A DNA stretch of 64,000 nt from Candidatus Epulonipiscium sp. (lineage in GTDB: Bacteria; Bacillota; Clostridia; Lachnospirales; Defluviitaleaceae). The notes below the pieces were generated by a model. That model had not been told where the DNA came from and searched no databases. It saw only the letters and a program-made list of their open reading frames with translations. Location: assembly GCA_012519205.1 (NCBI GenBank), contig JAAYQR010000027.1, positions 142,546 to 206,545 of the forward strand. Direction: 5' to 3'. This document shows positions 8,581-16,376 of the stretch, one piece after another. A program made the translations under genes and the position numbers. Position 1 is the stretch's first letter. Every line of letters starts with the position of its first letter.

Positions 8581-11058
8581 ATGAAAATCAAAACCATATT
8601 CTGTATAAGTATTTTTTTATGTAACATTGCTGTACTTTCTTCCTGTTATCAAGGGCTACCAAAGGATAAAACGCAAGTAAAAGGTGAAGAACTTATAATA
8701 GAAGAAAAAAAGATGGAAGCCCCTCTAACCCATAAATATGACGTAGATGCAGATATCACTGTATCTAGGGCACTGGCGGCTAAGATGATTGCTTTAACCT
8801 ACAATGATTTTGGCGATATAAAAACAATGGATAGAGAGATAAAGTATAAGGATGTAAATCCTAAGGATTGGTACGATATGTACATCAATGTGGTGAGCAT
8901 ACAGGGTTTTATGAATGGTTCAGGGGATACTTTTAACCCCTTAGAACCTTTGACTTATTCCCAAGCCCAAACCATTTTAGAAAGGTTAGGGAAGGGAAAG
9001 TATAATGTAAAAATGAATTTATCCAAAGAAAAACAAAAGCAGCATATATCCTATAAGGAATGGGTAAATATTTACCTTAAATTAATGGATAAGCTAGCAG
9101 AGGAAAAGGGTATTGAAAAGACCTATGGTATAAGAGAAGCTTCGCTTATAGTAATAGCTACCCCTGCTAATAATACAGAGGTTGAAGCATGGAATATGGG
9201 AACAGACAAAGGAATATACAGTTTTTTTGGTCTTCCCATGGATGCTTATATCGATAAACAAATAAGAGTTCTAGTAAAGGACAAAGAAGTATTTGGTTTC
9301 ATTAAAATAGAAAATGAAGAACCTACAATAACTAATTGCTATATACCCGACAGTGTTAAGGATGAAATTACAATTTTTGTAGGGGGAGTTCATAGAACAT
9401 ACCACACCCAAAAGGATTTTAGTGCGGAAAAAGGAAAAATAGCAGATATTAAAATAAATCTAGGAAATATATTAAGTTTAGAAAGCTTTGATGAAGAACT
9501 TAGGGGGAAGGTATTGCGGGCTGAGTCAAATAAAATCGAACTAGAAGGGCGGGGGTATATTCCTCTAGGCAATGACTATAAACTTTATAATATATCCGGG
9601 GATAAGACGGGGTGGGGCAGCCTAAGCAGTCTTACTATAGGTGAAGATATTGCAAGGTTTATTTTAAAGGATGGAAAAGTCTGTGCTGCATTAATAGAAA
9701 AAAAGCCAGAGCCTAAAAACATAAGGGTTGCCCTTAATAAGACAGGATTTACAGGGCTAATACATAAAGAAGCAATCGTAACTTCTGATGAGGAATTTAT
9801 GGTTTATATTGGAGAGGAAGAAAAACTCTATAATGCAGGGGACGGATTTAATATTAATGATGTAAGTAGAAATTTATCGGATTCGGTGCCTAGGGTAAGG
9901 ATAAAAACCAAATCGGGCAGGGGTAAATTAAAAGTTTTATCGATAACTAGAAACGGAGAAAATCCAAGATATCGCGGCACCTTAGATATAATGAAGTTAG
10001 ATGGGGGCTATAGCATTGTTAACGAACTTCCAATAGAGGAATATTTATATGCGGTAATACCTAGTGAAATGCCTTCATCTTATGGTATAGAACCGGCAAA
10101 GGTGCAGGCAGTTACAGCTAGAAGTTATGCCTATGTCCAGTTTCTCGCCAATCGTTTTTATACTTATGGAGGAAATGTCGATGATTCGGTACAATGCCAA
10201 GTTTATAATAATATCCCTGAAAATGATATATCCATACAGGCAGTAAAGGATACAACAAACGAAGGAATAACCCATAAGGGCAATGTTGTAAATGCGAATT
10301 TTTTTTCTACTTCCTGTGGATATACGGCTAATTCGGGAGAAGTATGGGCAGATTATAGTGACAGGTCATTTCCAAGCTATACCCCCCCTTACTTAATTTC
10401 TAAAAAGCAGTTCGATGGGGAGAACTTTGGAGACCTTACAAAGGAAGAAAACATAAAAAGATTCATAAAGTCAAAGGATATAGATGCATATGATAAGGAT
10501 TTTGGATGGTTTAGATGGAATGTAAGTATGGACTTAGAAGAATTAAGCGCCTCTATTAATGCCAATATAAAACAAAGATATCAAGCCAACCCCAAGCTCA
10601 TTAAATTATTAGATGAAAACAATATATTCAGAAGCCGGCCAGTTGAAAATATAGGGCAGCTTAAAAAGATAGATATATTAAAAAGGGGTCAAGGAGGAAA
10701 TATCACAGAAATGGTATTAATAGGCTCTAAGGCAACAGTGAAAGTACTTACAGAATACAATGTTCGTTTTCTTCTTCAACCTAAGCAATATATAAAAGGT
10801 AAAGATCATATAGTTACTAATTTATACAACGGAACGAAGATGGCTGACTATGACATTATGCCCAGTGCATTTTTTATTATAGAATCTAAGGAAGATTCAA
10901 AAGGCAATTTAACAGGATATACTTTTTACGGTGGGGGAAATGGTCATGGGGCAGGTATGAGCCAAAACGGGGTAAAAGGTATGGTAGATAAAGGATATAA
11001 GTATAAAGAAATCTTAAAACACTATTATCCAGAAACAGAAGTAAATAAAATCTATTAA
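8581..11058 (+). CDS. SpoIID/LytB-type lipoprotein with SLH-like N-terminus
   Basis: An 825-residue exported lipoprotein. The signal peptide ends in the lipobox LSSC with Cys22. Residues of about 55-140 resemble S-layer homology repeats, including VNPKDWYDMYINVV. The C-terminal third is a SpoIID domain: IEEYLYAVIPSEMPSSYG, then AVTARSYA, and the terminal GHGAGMSQNGVKGM. SpoIID enzymes are lytic transglycosylases that trim denuded peptidoglycan during engulfment, and LytB paralogues modify amidase activity. The length and lipid anchor make it a cell-surface paralogue rather than classical SpoIID. The start follows AAAGGAGGAAATCT, and a terminator follows. Confidence 0.85.
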   Translation: MKIKTIFCISIFLCNIAVLSSCYQGLPKDKTQVKGEELIIEEKKMEAPLTHKYDVDADITVSRALAAKMIALTYNDFGDIKTMDREIKYKDVNPKDWYDMYINVVSIQGFMNGSGDTFNPLEPLTYSQAQTILERLGKGKYNVKMNLSKEKQKQHISYKEWVNIYLKLMDKLAEEKGIEKTYGIREASLIVIATPANNTEVEAWNMGTDKGIYSFFGLPMDAYIDKQIRVLVKDKEVFGFIKIENEEPTITNCYIPDSVKDEITIFVGGVHRTYHTQKDFSAEKGKIADIKINLGNILSLESFDEELRGKVLRAESNKIELEGRGYIPLGNDYKLYNISGDKTGWGSLSSLTIGEDIARFILKDGKVCAALIEKKPEPKNIRVALNKTGFTGLIHKEAIVTSDEEFMVYIGEEEKLYNAGDGFNINDVSRNLSDSVPRVRIKTKSGRGKLKVLSITRNGENPRYRGTLDIMKLDGGYSIVNELPIEEYLYAVIPSEMPSSYGIEPAKVQAVTARSYAYVQFLANRFYTYGGNVDDSVQCQVYNNIPENDISIQAVKDTTNEGITHKGNVVNANFFSTSCGYTANSGEVWADYSDRSFPSYTPPYLISKKQFDGENFGDLTKEENIKRFIKSKDIDAYDKDFGWFRWNVSMDLEELSASINANIKQRYQANPKLIKLLDENNIFRSRPVENIGQLKKIDILKRGQGGNITEMVLIGSKATVKVLTEYNVRFLLQPKQYIKGKDHIVTNLYNGTKMADYDIMPSAFFIIESKEDSKGNLTGYTFYGGGNGHGAGMSQNGVKGMVDKGYKYKEILKHYYPETEVNKIY

Positions 11059-11074
11059 GCCCACTATAAACTAT

Positions 11075-11102
11075 AGGGTCGGTTTTCATGCCGACCCTTT
11101 TT
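11075..11102 (+). terminator. Intrinsic terminator after SpoIID-type gene
   Basis: AGGGTCGG, loop TTTTCATG, CCGACCCT, then a T run. It separates the lipoprotein from the exopolysaccharide locus. Confidence 0.9.
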
Positions 11103-11107
11103 AATCA

Positions 11108-11158
11108 TTGACAACTCCTTTTAAAATGAAGTACAATAAAATCGTTCAAACTATGAAC
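11108..11158 (+). promoter_or_regulatory. Promoter and putative operator at the head of the exopolysaccharide locus
   Basis: TTGACA at 11108-11113, an 18-base spacer and TACAAT at 11132-11137. Six bases after the -10 box lies the perfect palindrome GTTCA-N5-TGAAC at 11144-11158, overlapping the expected transcription start. The same palindrome recurs at 15157-15171. The position suits a repressor site, most simply for the HTH protein encoded immediately downstream. Confidence 0.65.
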
Positions 11159-11172
11159 AAGGAGAGTTATCT

Positions 11173-11700
11173 ATGGAAAAAGAACTGGAAATTTTAACCC
11201 ATATACAGGAAAATGAGCATATTACCCAGCGGGAAATAGCAGAAAAAACAGGCCTATCCCTAGGTGCTGTTAATTTATTATTAAAAAAGATGATAAAAAC
11301 CGGCCTAATAAAAATAGAAAGACTAAATGCTAGAACCCTAAAGTACATATTAACACCAGAAGGAATAAAAGAAAAAACAGCAAAAACATATCATTTCATA
11401 GTTAGAACATATGAAACCATCACTCGCATACAGGCAGTAGCAAAACTCATTTTGGAAAAGCAAAGGAAAAATGGAATAAAAACAATATACCTATACGGAA
11501 AAGAAGATGAGGTATATAATGTACTTAGGATAACCATAAGTGATATTATCGGTACTTTAGATATGGAATGCCAGCTACTAAATGATATCGACAGTATAAA
11601 AGAAAAAGAGGGCTTTATGATACTAATTTGGAATGATGATAAAAAGAATACAGTAAAAGAAAAGGACCTACCGTATATAAATATATTATCCATCTTATAA
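11173..11700 (+). CDS. MarR-like winged-helix regulator of the exopolysaccharide locus
   Basis: A 175-residue protein. Residues 1-70 form a winged helix-turn-helix with HITQREIAEKTGLSLGAVN as the recognition segment. This is followed by a helical linker and a C-terminal alpha/beta segment (about 95-175) that I do not recognise. Small HTH proteins of this type commonly head exopolysaccharide clusters. The gene is first in the locus, 19 bases before the heptad-repeat protein, and its promoter carries a palindrome shared with a second promoter of the locus. Autoregulation is inferred, not shown. The start follows GGAGAGTTATCT. Confidence 0.75.
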   Translation: MEKELEILTHIQENEHITQREIAEKTGLSLGAVNLLLKKMIKTGLIKIERLNARTLKYILTPEGIKEKTAKTYHFIVRTYETITRIQAVAKLILEKQRKNGIKTIYLYGKEDEVYNVLRITISDIIGTLDMECQLLNDIDSIKEKEGFMILIWNDDKKNTVKEKDLPYINILSIL

Positions 11701-11719
11701 AAACAGAGGGAGGTATAAC

Positions 11720-12088
11720 ATGGAAAAGATATTAAATAAAATACTTGGTGAGCTTACAGGACTAAAACAAGATGTTGGTAATATTAATAAAAAAGTAGAT
11801 ACTATAGATGCACGGCTAGATACCATGGATGTACGGCTAGATACCATGGAAACACGGCTAAATCACCTAGAAACTGGCCAAAAACAGATTATGGATAGGA
11901 TAGATTTACTTCATTCAAAGTCTGTTGGAGAAGATGGTATGATGACAAGTATGTTCCTATCTCAAGATAAAATTAAAAAAGACATAAGGGATATAAAAGA
12001 AGTGACTGTTAAGCTAGAAATCAGAGTGGCAGAAACGACGGTAGAGGTTGCAAAAAATAAAGAACAGATATTGAGAGTGATTAAATGA
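11720..12088 (+). CDS. Heptad-repeat coiled-coil protein
   Basis: A 122-residue soluble protein with no enzymatic motifs. Residues 20-60 repeat a seven-residue unit of the type LDTMDVR, a classic coiled coil, encoded by near-identical 21-base DNA repeats. A second helical stretch (about 75-122) is also rich in heptads. Its stop overlaps the ATG of the aminotransferase. The position between the regulator and the sugar genes suggests a scaffolding or regulatory partner, but no function can be assigned. Confidence 0.7.
   Translation: MEKILNKILGELTGLKQDVGNINKKVDTIDARLDTMDVRLDTMETRLNHLETGQKQIMDRIDLLHSKSVGEDGMMTSMFLSQDKIKKDIRDIKEVTVKLEIRVAETTVEVAKNKEQILRVIK
11798..11881 (+). repeat. 21-base tandem repeat encoding coiled-coil heptads
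   Basis: Three close copies of a 21-base unit (11798-11818, 11819-11839, 11840-11860), each ending ACGGCTA, and a fourth diverged copy (11861-11881). The unit length equals seven codons, so gain or loss of copies would keep the frame and lengthen or shorten the coiled coil. Confidence 0.85.
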
Positions 12089-13200
12089 AAAAGCAAGTCC
12101 CCTTATCAAGACCTGATATTACGGATAAAGAAATAGAATATGTTAATAAAGTACTTCGCTCAGGGATTCTAAGTATAGGACCAAAAGTTGAAGAATTTGA
12201 AAAAATGATAGCAGAATATATAGGGGTAAAACATGCTATAGCAGTCAATAGTGGTACCAGCGCCCTACACTTAATTATCAAGGCCCTAGGAATAAAAGAA
12301 GGGGATGAAGTTATTACTACCCCTTTTAGTTTTATTGCCTCATCTAATTGTATTTTGTTTGAAAAGGCAATCCCTGTCTTTGTTGATATTGATGAAGATA
12401 CCCTAAACATTAATATCGATAAAATAGAAGAAAAAATTACGGATAAAACTAAAGCTATATTAACAGTAGATGCCTTTGGACAACCCATGGATATGAAAAA
12501 GGTTAAAGAGATAGCCCAAAAACATAATCTTTTTTTCATAGAAGATTCCTGTGAATCCCTGGGAAGTGCATATAATCACATCAAAGCTGGGAGTATTGCC
12601 GATGCGGCAGCTTTTGCATTTTATCCCAATAAGCAAATAACAACGGCAGAAGGTGGGGTTATAGTAACTAATAATGACGAAACAGCAGAACTATGCCGAA
12701 GTATGAGAAGCCAAGGAAGAGCAATAACAGGGTTATGGCTTTACCATGAGAGATTAGGATATAATTATCGATTAAGCGAAATTCACTCAGCCTTAGGCAT
12801 TGCTCAAATGGAAAGAATAGACGAAATCATCGAAAAAAGAAGTGGAGTAGCCGACTACTACAACAAAAGGTTAAGGGAAATTCCCTGGGTTAATAGACCA
12901 ATCATAGACCCTAATGTAACCAAAATGAGCTGGTTCGTATATGTGATTCGGGTTGAGGAAGATATAAGAAACCATCTAATAGACTACTTAAAAGAAAACG
13001 GAGTCGAATGCAAACCGTATTTTACTCCTATCCATTTACAACCTTTCTACAAAAAGAGCCACGGATACAAGGAAGGGGATTTTGAAATAACGGAAAAAGC
13101 AGGTAATCAGTGTATTGCTATTCCTTTTTATACAAATCTTGAAAAAGAAGATATCGACTACGTTGTGGATGTTATAAAAAGTTTTGAAAGCAGATTTTAG
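12085..13200 (+). CDS. DegT/DnrJ/EryC1-family sugar aminotransferase (PglE/EpsN-like)
   Basis: A 371-residue PLP-dependent nucleotide-sugar aminotransferase. The Schiff-base lysine is K183, in FYPNKQITTAEGG. Further fold markers are VNSGTSALHL (about 54-63) and EDSCESLG (about 153-160). Members such as PglE and EpsN convert UDP-4-keto-6-deoxy-GlcNAc to the 4-amino sugar. The next two genes encode a phosphoglycosyl transferase and a NeuD/PglD-like acetyltransferase, and a PglF-type dehydratase is at 34090. A bacillosamine-type role is therefore likely, though the exact sugar is inferred. The start overlaps the preceding stop. Confidence 0.88.
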   Translation: MKKQVPLSRPDITDKEIEYVNKVLRSGILSIGPKVEEFEKMIAEYIGVKHAIAVNSGTSALHLIIKALGIKEGDEVITTPFSFIASSNCILFEKAIPVFVDIDEDTLNINIDKIEEKITDKTKAILTVDAFGQPMDMKKVKEIAQKHNLFFIEDSCESLGSAYNHIKAGSIADAAAFAFYPNKQITTAEGGVIVTNNDETAELCRSMRSQGRAITGLWLYHERLGYNYRLSEIHSALGIAQMERIDEIIEKRSGVADYYNKRLREIPWVNRPIIDPNVTKMSWFVYVIRVEEDIRNHLIDYLKENGVECKPYFTPIHLQPFYKKSHGYKEGDFEITEKAGNQCIAIPFYTNLEKEDIDYVVDVIKSFESRF

Positions 13201-13222
13201 GCTTTATTAGAGAGGTAATATC

Positions 13223-13822
13223 ATGGAAAAGATACAAATAACTATCAAACATATTTTAGATAAAATTATAGGATTTATCCTATTACTTATAACAACACCT
13301 ATTTTTCTAATTATTTCTATAGGAATTAAATTAACATCTAGAGGTCCTGTTTTTTTCATCCAAAAAAGAGTTGGCAAGGATGGAAAGGACTTTGATATTT
13401 ATAAATTTAGAACCATGATTCAAAATGCAGAAAACATAGGAACAGGCATTTATACAGAAGAAAAGGACCCCAGAATCACTAATATTGGAAGAATTTTAAG
13501 GAAGACCAGTCTAGACGAGCTTCCACAGCTATTCAATATCCTAAAAGGGGATATGAGCATAATAGGGCCAAGGCCAACCTTAAGATATCAGGTGGAAAAA
13601 TACACCCCCCATCAAATGCAACGTCTAAAGATGCGTCCGGGGGTTACAGGACTTGCCCAAGTAAGAGGTAGAAACTCCCTACCCTGGGATAAACGAATAG
13701 AATATGATGTTGAGTACATTAATAACTATTCCTTATGGCTGGATTTTAAGATAGTATTAAAAACTATCAAAGTAGTTTTAACGGCAGAAGGGGTATATGG
13801 GAAGAGAGATGAAATAATGTGA
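13223..13822 (+). CDS. Phosphoglycosyl transferase, PglC/EpsL-like
   Basis: A 199-residue monotopic membrane enzyme of the bacterial sugar transferase family, which moves a sugar-1-phosphate onto undecaprenyl phosphate to start a glycan repeat. It has a hydrophobic N-terminal re-entrant segment (about 13-37), KRVGKDGKDFDIYKFRTM (about 49-66), and RKTSLDELPQLFNILKGDMS (about 94-113) with the catalytic Asp-Glu pair, then IGPRPT. The size fits the minimal PglC class. It lies between the aminotransferase and acetyltransferase, so the substrate is probably UDP-diacetylbacillosamine. A second enzyme of the family lies at 15681. Confidence 0.9.
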   Translation: MEKIQITIKHILDKIIGFILLLITTPIFLIISIGIKLTSRGPVFFIQKRVGKDGKDFDIYKFRTMIQNAENIGTGIYTEEKDPRITNIGRILRKTSLDELPQLFNILKGDMSIIGPRPTLRYQVEKYTPHQMQRLKMRPGVTGLAQVRGRNSLPWDKRIEYDVEYINNYSLWLDFKIVLKTIKVVLTAEGVYGKRDEIM

Positions 13823-14460
13823 AGGATATAGTAATCATCGGAGCCGGTGGATTAGGAAGGGAAGTCGCCCAATATATAAAAGATATCAATAAAACAAATC
13901 CCACATATAGAGTCCTAGGCTTTATTGATAACGATATAAATAAAAAAGGCATATTACATTCTGACATTCCGGTCTTGGGGGATTTTGATGCATTGGACTT
14001 AATTTACAAAACCAGTGAGCAATTATACGGCTTTTGTGCTGTTGCCAATCCAAAGATTAAAAAAAGACTGGTTAATCAAATGAAAGAATATAATATCAAG
14101 GACATAAATATTATTCATCCTAGCGCATATATCACCCCAGAAGTAAAAATTGGCGAAGGAGTCCTAATAAGTCCTTACTGTGTACTCACAACTAATATTA
14201 CCATCGGGAACCATGTTCATATAAACCCTCAATGCGGTATAGGCCACGATACGACTATAGGTGACTATACCACTTTATATTGGAGCGTTAATATTTCAGG
14301 TAATGTTGATGTGGAATGTGAAGTTGCAATAGGCAGTAAGGCATTCATAAAACAAGGTCTAAAAATAGGGAAAAACAGTATAATCGGAGCAGGAACTGTT
14401 GTTATTAAGAATGTTAAAGAAGCAACCACTGTGGCAGGAGTACCGGCTAGAGAGATTTGA
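13819..14460 (+). CDS. NeuD/PglD-family sugar O/N-acetyltransferase
   Basis: A 213-residue protein with an N-terminal Rossmann-like segment (GAGGLGREVAQYI, about 8-20) and a C-terminal left-handed beta helix of hexapeptide repeats (about 95-205). The catalytic-type histidine lies in CGIGHDTTIGDY. PglD and EpsM acetylate the 4-amino sugar made by the upstream aminotransferase. The start is a GTG whose GTGA overlaps the preceding stop, showing tight coupling. Sugar specificity is inferred from neighbours. Confidence 0.88.
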   Translation: MKDIVIIGAGGLGREVAQYIKDINKTNPTYRVLGFIDNDINKKGILHSDIPVLGDFDALDLIYKTSEQLYGFCAVANPKIKKRLVNQMKEYNIKDINIIHPSAYITPEVKIGEGVLISPYCVLTTNITIGNHVHINPQCGIGHDTTIGDYTTLYWSVNISGNVDVECEVAIGSKAFIKQGLKIGKNSIIGAGTVVIKNVKEATTVAGVPAREI

Positions 14461-14474
14461 TTTGGAGGATTACT

Positions 14475-14999
14475 ATGTTACTTAGAAAGACTATATGGGT
14501 AGTGACTATATTATGGATGATTGCTATATTTTTTTTCTCCTCAAGAACAGGAGATCTGTCTAGACAAGATTCGGCGTGGTTATTAGATAGAGTCAATATA
14601 ACAACCCAAGAAGAAGCAATGGATACGGATAATTCAAGGGCAATGAGCTTGCAGATGTGGATAAGGAAAACAGCTCATATTATAATATTTGCAGGATTAG
14701 CTATGCTTATATATGCCTCCTTATACGGATATGTGGGCAAGTCACTTATGACAGGAGTAGTATCTTGGCTTTTAACTATAATATTTGCCATTACGGATGA
14801 AATCCATCAATACTTTGTTCCCGGAAGAGGTTCACAGGTGCAAGATGTTATAAGAGATGGAAAAGGAGCATTCTGGGGATGCCTGATTATGGTGATATTA
14901 TTCTTAATAATCGAATGGGTACCAGCTATAAATAAAATAATAAATAAAATCTACAATCTAAATGCCAAAAAGCTAATCATCGGATATACCAAAAGATGA
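14475..14999 (+). CDS. VanZ-family membrane protein
   Basis: A 174-residue integral membrane protein with about four transmembrane helices and the family hallmarks: RKTAHIIIFAGLA near residue 60, and DEIHQYFVPGRGSQVQDVIRDG near residue 105. The family is named after VanZ, which gives low-level teicoplanin resistance, but most members in exopolysaccharide and cell-wall loci have no known reaction. The ATG at 14475 follows TTGGAGGATT. It is the last gene before a terminator. Confidence 0.85.
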   Translation: MLLRKTIWVVTILWMIAIFFFSSRTGDLSRQDSAWLLDRVNITTQEEAMDTDNSRAMSLQMWIRKTAHIIIFAGLAMLIYASLYGYVGKSLMTGVVSWLLTIIFAITDEIHQYFVPGRGSQVQDVIRDGKGAFWGCLIMVILFLIIEWVPAINKIINKIYNLNAKKLIIGYTKR

Positions 15000-15017
15000 A
15001 GACATTAAACCAAAAAA

Positions 15018-15044
15018 CCCTATGCAGTAGCACAGGGCCTTTTT
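15018..15044 (+). terminator. Intrinsic terminator after the first exopolysaccharide operon
   Basis: CCCTATGC, loop AGTA, GCACAGGG (one A-C mismatch), then CCTTTTT. It closes the transcript begun at 11108. Confidence 0.8.
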
Positions 15045-15118
15045 CTTGTCATCCTGAAAGATAGAGAAGAATCTTTTTGAAATAAAATAGCCATTATTTA
15101 AAAATATATAGAAACATG

Positions 15119-15171
15119 TTGACATTAAAAACATAGAAAGGTAAAATACAAGTGATGTTCATATTGTGAAC
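15119..15171 (+). promoter_or_regulatory. Second exopolysaccharide promoter with the same palindromic operator
   Basis: TTGACA at 15119-15124, a 17-base spacer and TAAAAT at 15142-15147. The perfect palindrome GTTCA-N5-TGAAC follows at 15157-15171, nine bases after the -10 box. It is identical in both arms to the site at 11144-11158, which supports control by one regulator. Confidence 0.68.
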
Positions 15172-15213
15172 AAATAAGAAATATATGTTTTGTGATTTGG
15201 TTTGAAATAAGCG

Positions 15214-15235
15214 GAAAGTGGAAAGCGGAAAAGAG
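15214..15235 (+). repeat. Left inverted repeat of the S23 cassette
   Basis: Purine-only repeat containing GGAAAGTGGAAAGCGG (part of the run starts at 15213). Its reverse complement lies at 15627-15648. Confidence 0.8.
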
Positions 15236-15250
15236 ATTTGGAGGGGTTTC

Positions 15251-15610
15251 ATGTACGATGATGCAGGTAAGTTAGTCGTATTGCAAAAATCTCATCAATT
15301 GGTACTGGAAATATACAGTATAACGAAAAACTTTCCCAAAGACGAACTTTTCGGTCTAACTTCGCAAATAAGAAGAGCAGCAGTATCTGTACCGAGCAAC
15401 ATTATCGAAGGGAAAGCTAGAGGTTCAAGTAAAGAATTCAAGAGGTTTTTACTAGTTGCCAGAGGATCATTAGAAGAAGTAAAATATAAATTGTTGTTAT
15501 CAAAAGATTTACGGTATATAAGTGAAAATAAATATAAAGAAGTTTTAGTCTTGGCAAAAGAAGTAGGAAGATTATTAAATGGATTAATTGTATCGGTGGA
15601 AAAAAAGTAA
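15251..15610 (+). CDS. Four-helix-bundle protein (S23 / 23S rRNA intervening-sequence family)
   Basis: A 119-residue helical protein with the family pattern: FGLTSQIRRAAVSVPSNIIE (about 38-57), then GSSKEFKRFLLVARGSLEE. The family was first seen encoded in 23S rRNA intervening sequences. It shares its fold with the Avd accessory protein of diversity-generating retroelements, and most solitary members have no known function. The ATG at 15251 follows TTTGGAGGGG. The gene fills the space between two inverted repeats and interrupts an exopolysaccharide operon, which suggests insertion as a unit. Confidence 0.85.
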   Translation: MYDDAGKLVVLQKSHQLVLEIYSITKNFPKDELFGLTSQIRRAAVSVPSNIIEGKARGSSKEFKRFLLVARGSLEEVKYKLLLSKDLRYISENKYKEVLVLAKEVGRLLNGLIVSVEKK

Positions 15611-15626
15611 AGAAGCAGATGTTTTG

Positions 15627-15648
15627 CTTTTTTCCGCTTTCCACTTTC
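15627..15648 (-). repeat. Right inverted repeat of the S23 cassette
   Basis: Pyrimidine-only mirror of 15214-15235 with one mismatch. A further degenerate unit (TACTTTCC) continues to 15656. Confidence 0.8.
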
Positions 15649-15680
15649 TACTTTCCAACTCATAAGGGGGAATTATACTC

Positions 15681-16304
15681 ATGTTTTACTTAAAAATCAA
15701 ACGATTCATAGACATAATGTTATCTCTCGTGGGACTCATAATTCTCTCTCCTATATTCGCTATCCTCATCCTAGCTATCAAAATCGACTCCAAGGGTCCT
15801 ATATTTTTCAAGCAAAAAAGAGTAGGACTTAATAAGAGCCATTTTAATATATTAAAATTTCGCACCATGCGAATAGATACCCCAAAAGATACACCAACTC
15901 ATCTACTTGAAAATCCGGACCAATGGATTACCAAGGTTGGAAAGTTTTTAAGAAAAACAAGCTTAGACGAGCTTCCGCAAATCATTAATATACTAAAGGG
16001 TGAAATGAGTATCATCGGCCCAAGACCCGCCCTATGGAATCAATATGATTTGATTGAAGAAAGGGATAAATATAGTGCCAATGATATAAGACCTGGACTG
16101 ACTGGATGGGCACAGATTAATGGTAGAGACGAGCTTCTTATAGAGCTTAAGGCAAGGTTAGACGGGGAGTATGTAGAGAAAATAAGTTTTTTATTTGATA
16201 TAAAGTGTTTCTTTGGAACGATAAAAAGTGTTCTAAAAAAAGAAGGCGTAGTAGAAGGTGGAACAGGGGTTATAGAAGGTAAACCTAATGGGAAGGGATA
16301 CTAA
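15681..16304 (+). CDS. Second phosphoglycosyl transferase (EpsL/PglC-like)
   Basis: A 207-residue monotopic sugar transferase. It has a hydrophobic N-terminus (about 8-32), KQKRVGLNKSHFNILKFRTM (about 45-64), RKTSLDELPQIINILKGEMS with the Asp-Glu pair, and IGPRPALWNQYDLIEERD. It belongs to the same family as the protein at 13223 but is clearly diverged, so two glycan-initiating enzymes are encoded. It would transfer a different sugar phosphate to undecaprenyl phosphate, or belong to a separately acquired repeat-unit cluster. It starts after AAGGGGGAATT, downstream of the S23 cassette. Confidence 0.9.
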   Translation: MFYLKIKRFIDIMLSLVGLIILSPIFAILILAIKIDSKGPIFFKQKRVGLNKSHFNILKFRTMRIDTPKDTPTHLLENPDQWITKVGKFLRKTSLDELPQIINILKGEMSIIGPRPALWNQYDLIEERDKYSANDIRPGLTGWAQINGRDELLIELKARLDGEYVEKISFLFDIKCFFGTIKSVLKKEGVVEGGTGVIEGKPNGKGY

Positions 16305-16310
16305 CTCTCC

Positions 16311-16338
16311 TAACCAACCAACTAACCAACTAACCAAC
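16311..16338 (+). repeat. Short TAACCAAC tandem repeat
   Basis: TAACCAAC at 16311-16318, 16323-16330 and 16331-16338, with a partial CAAC unit between the first two. It fills the gap between the second sugar transferase and the epimerase. Confidence 0.85.
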
Positions 16339-16376
16339 TTTCTACCCCACAATCCACAAAAGGAGATTACCCCATT

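Larger units (their letters stand above)
15214..15648 (+). mobile_element. Inverted-repeat-flanked S23 cassette
   Basis: A unit of about 435 bases whose ends are 22-base inverted repeats (15214-15235 and 15627-15648) that match at 21 of 22 positions. Both are built from GGAAAG-type units. The repeats sit 15 bases before the start and 16 bases after the stop of the single gene inside. There is no transposase, so this could be a non-autonomous element or an unusual hairpin. It separates promoter 15119 from the sugar transferase at 15681. Confidence 0.55.

Noticed and set aside
15214..15648. Diversity-generating retroelement, because the S23 fold resembles Avd
   Set aside because: No reverse transcriptase, template repeat or variable repeat was seen nearby.
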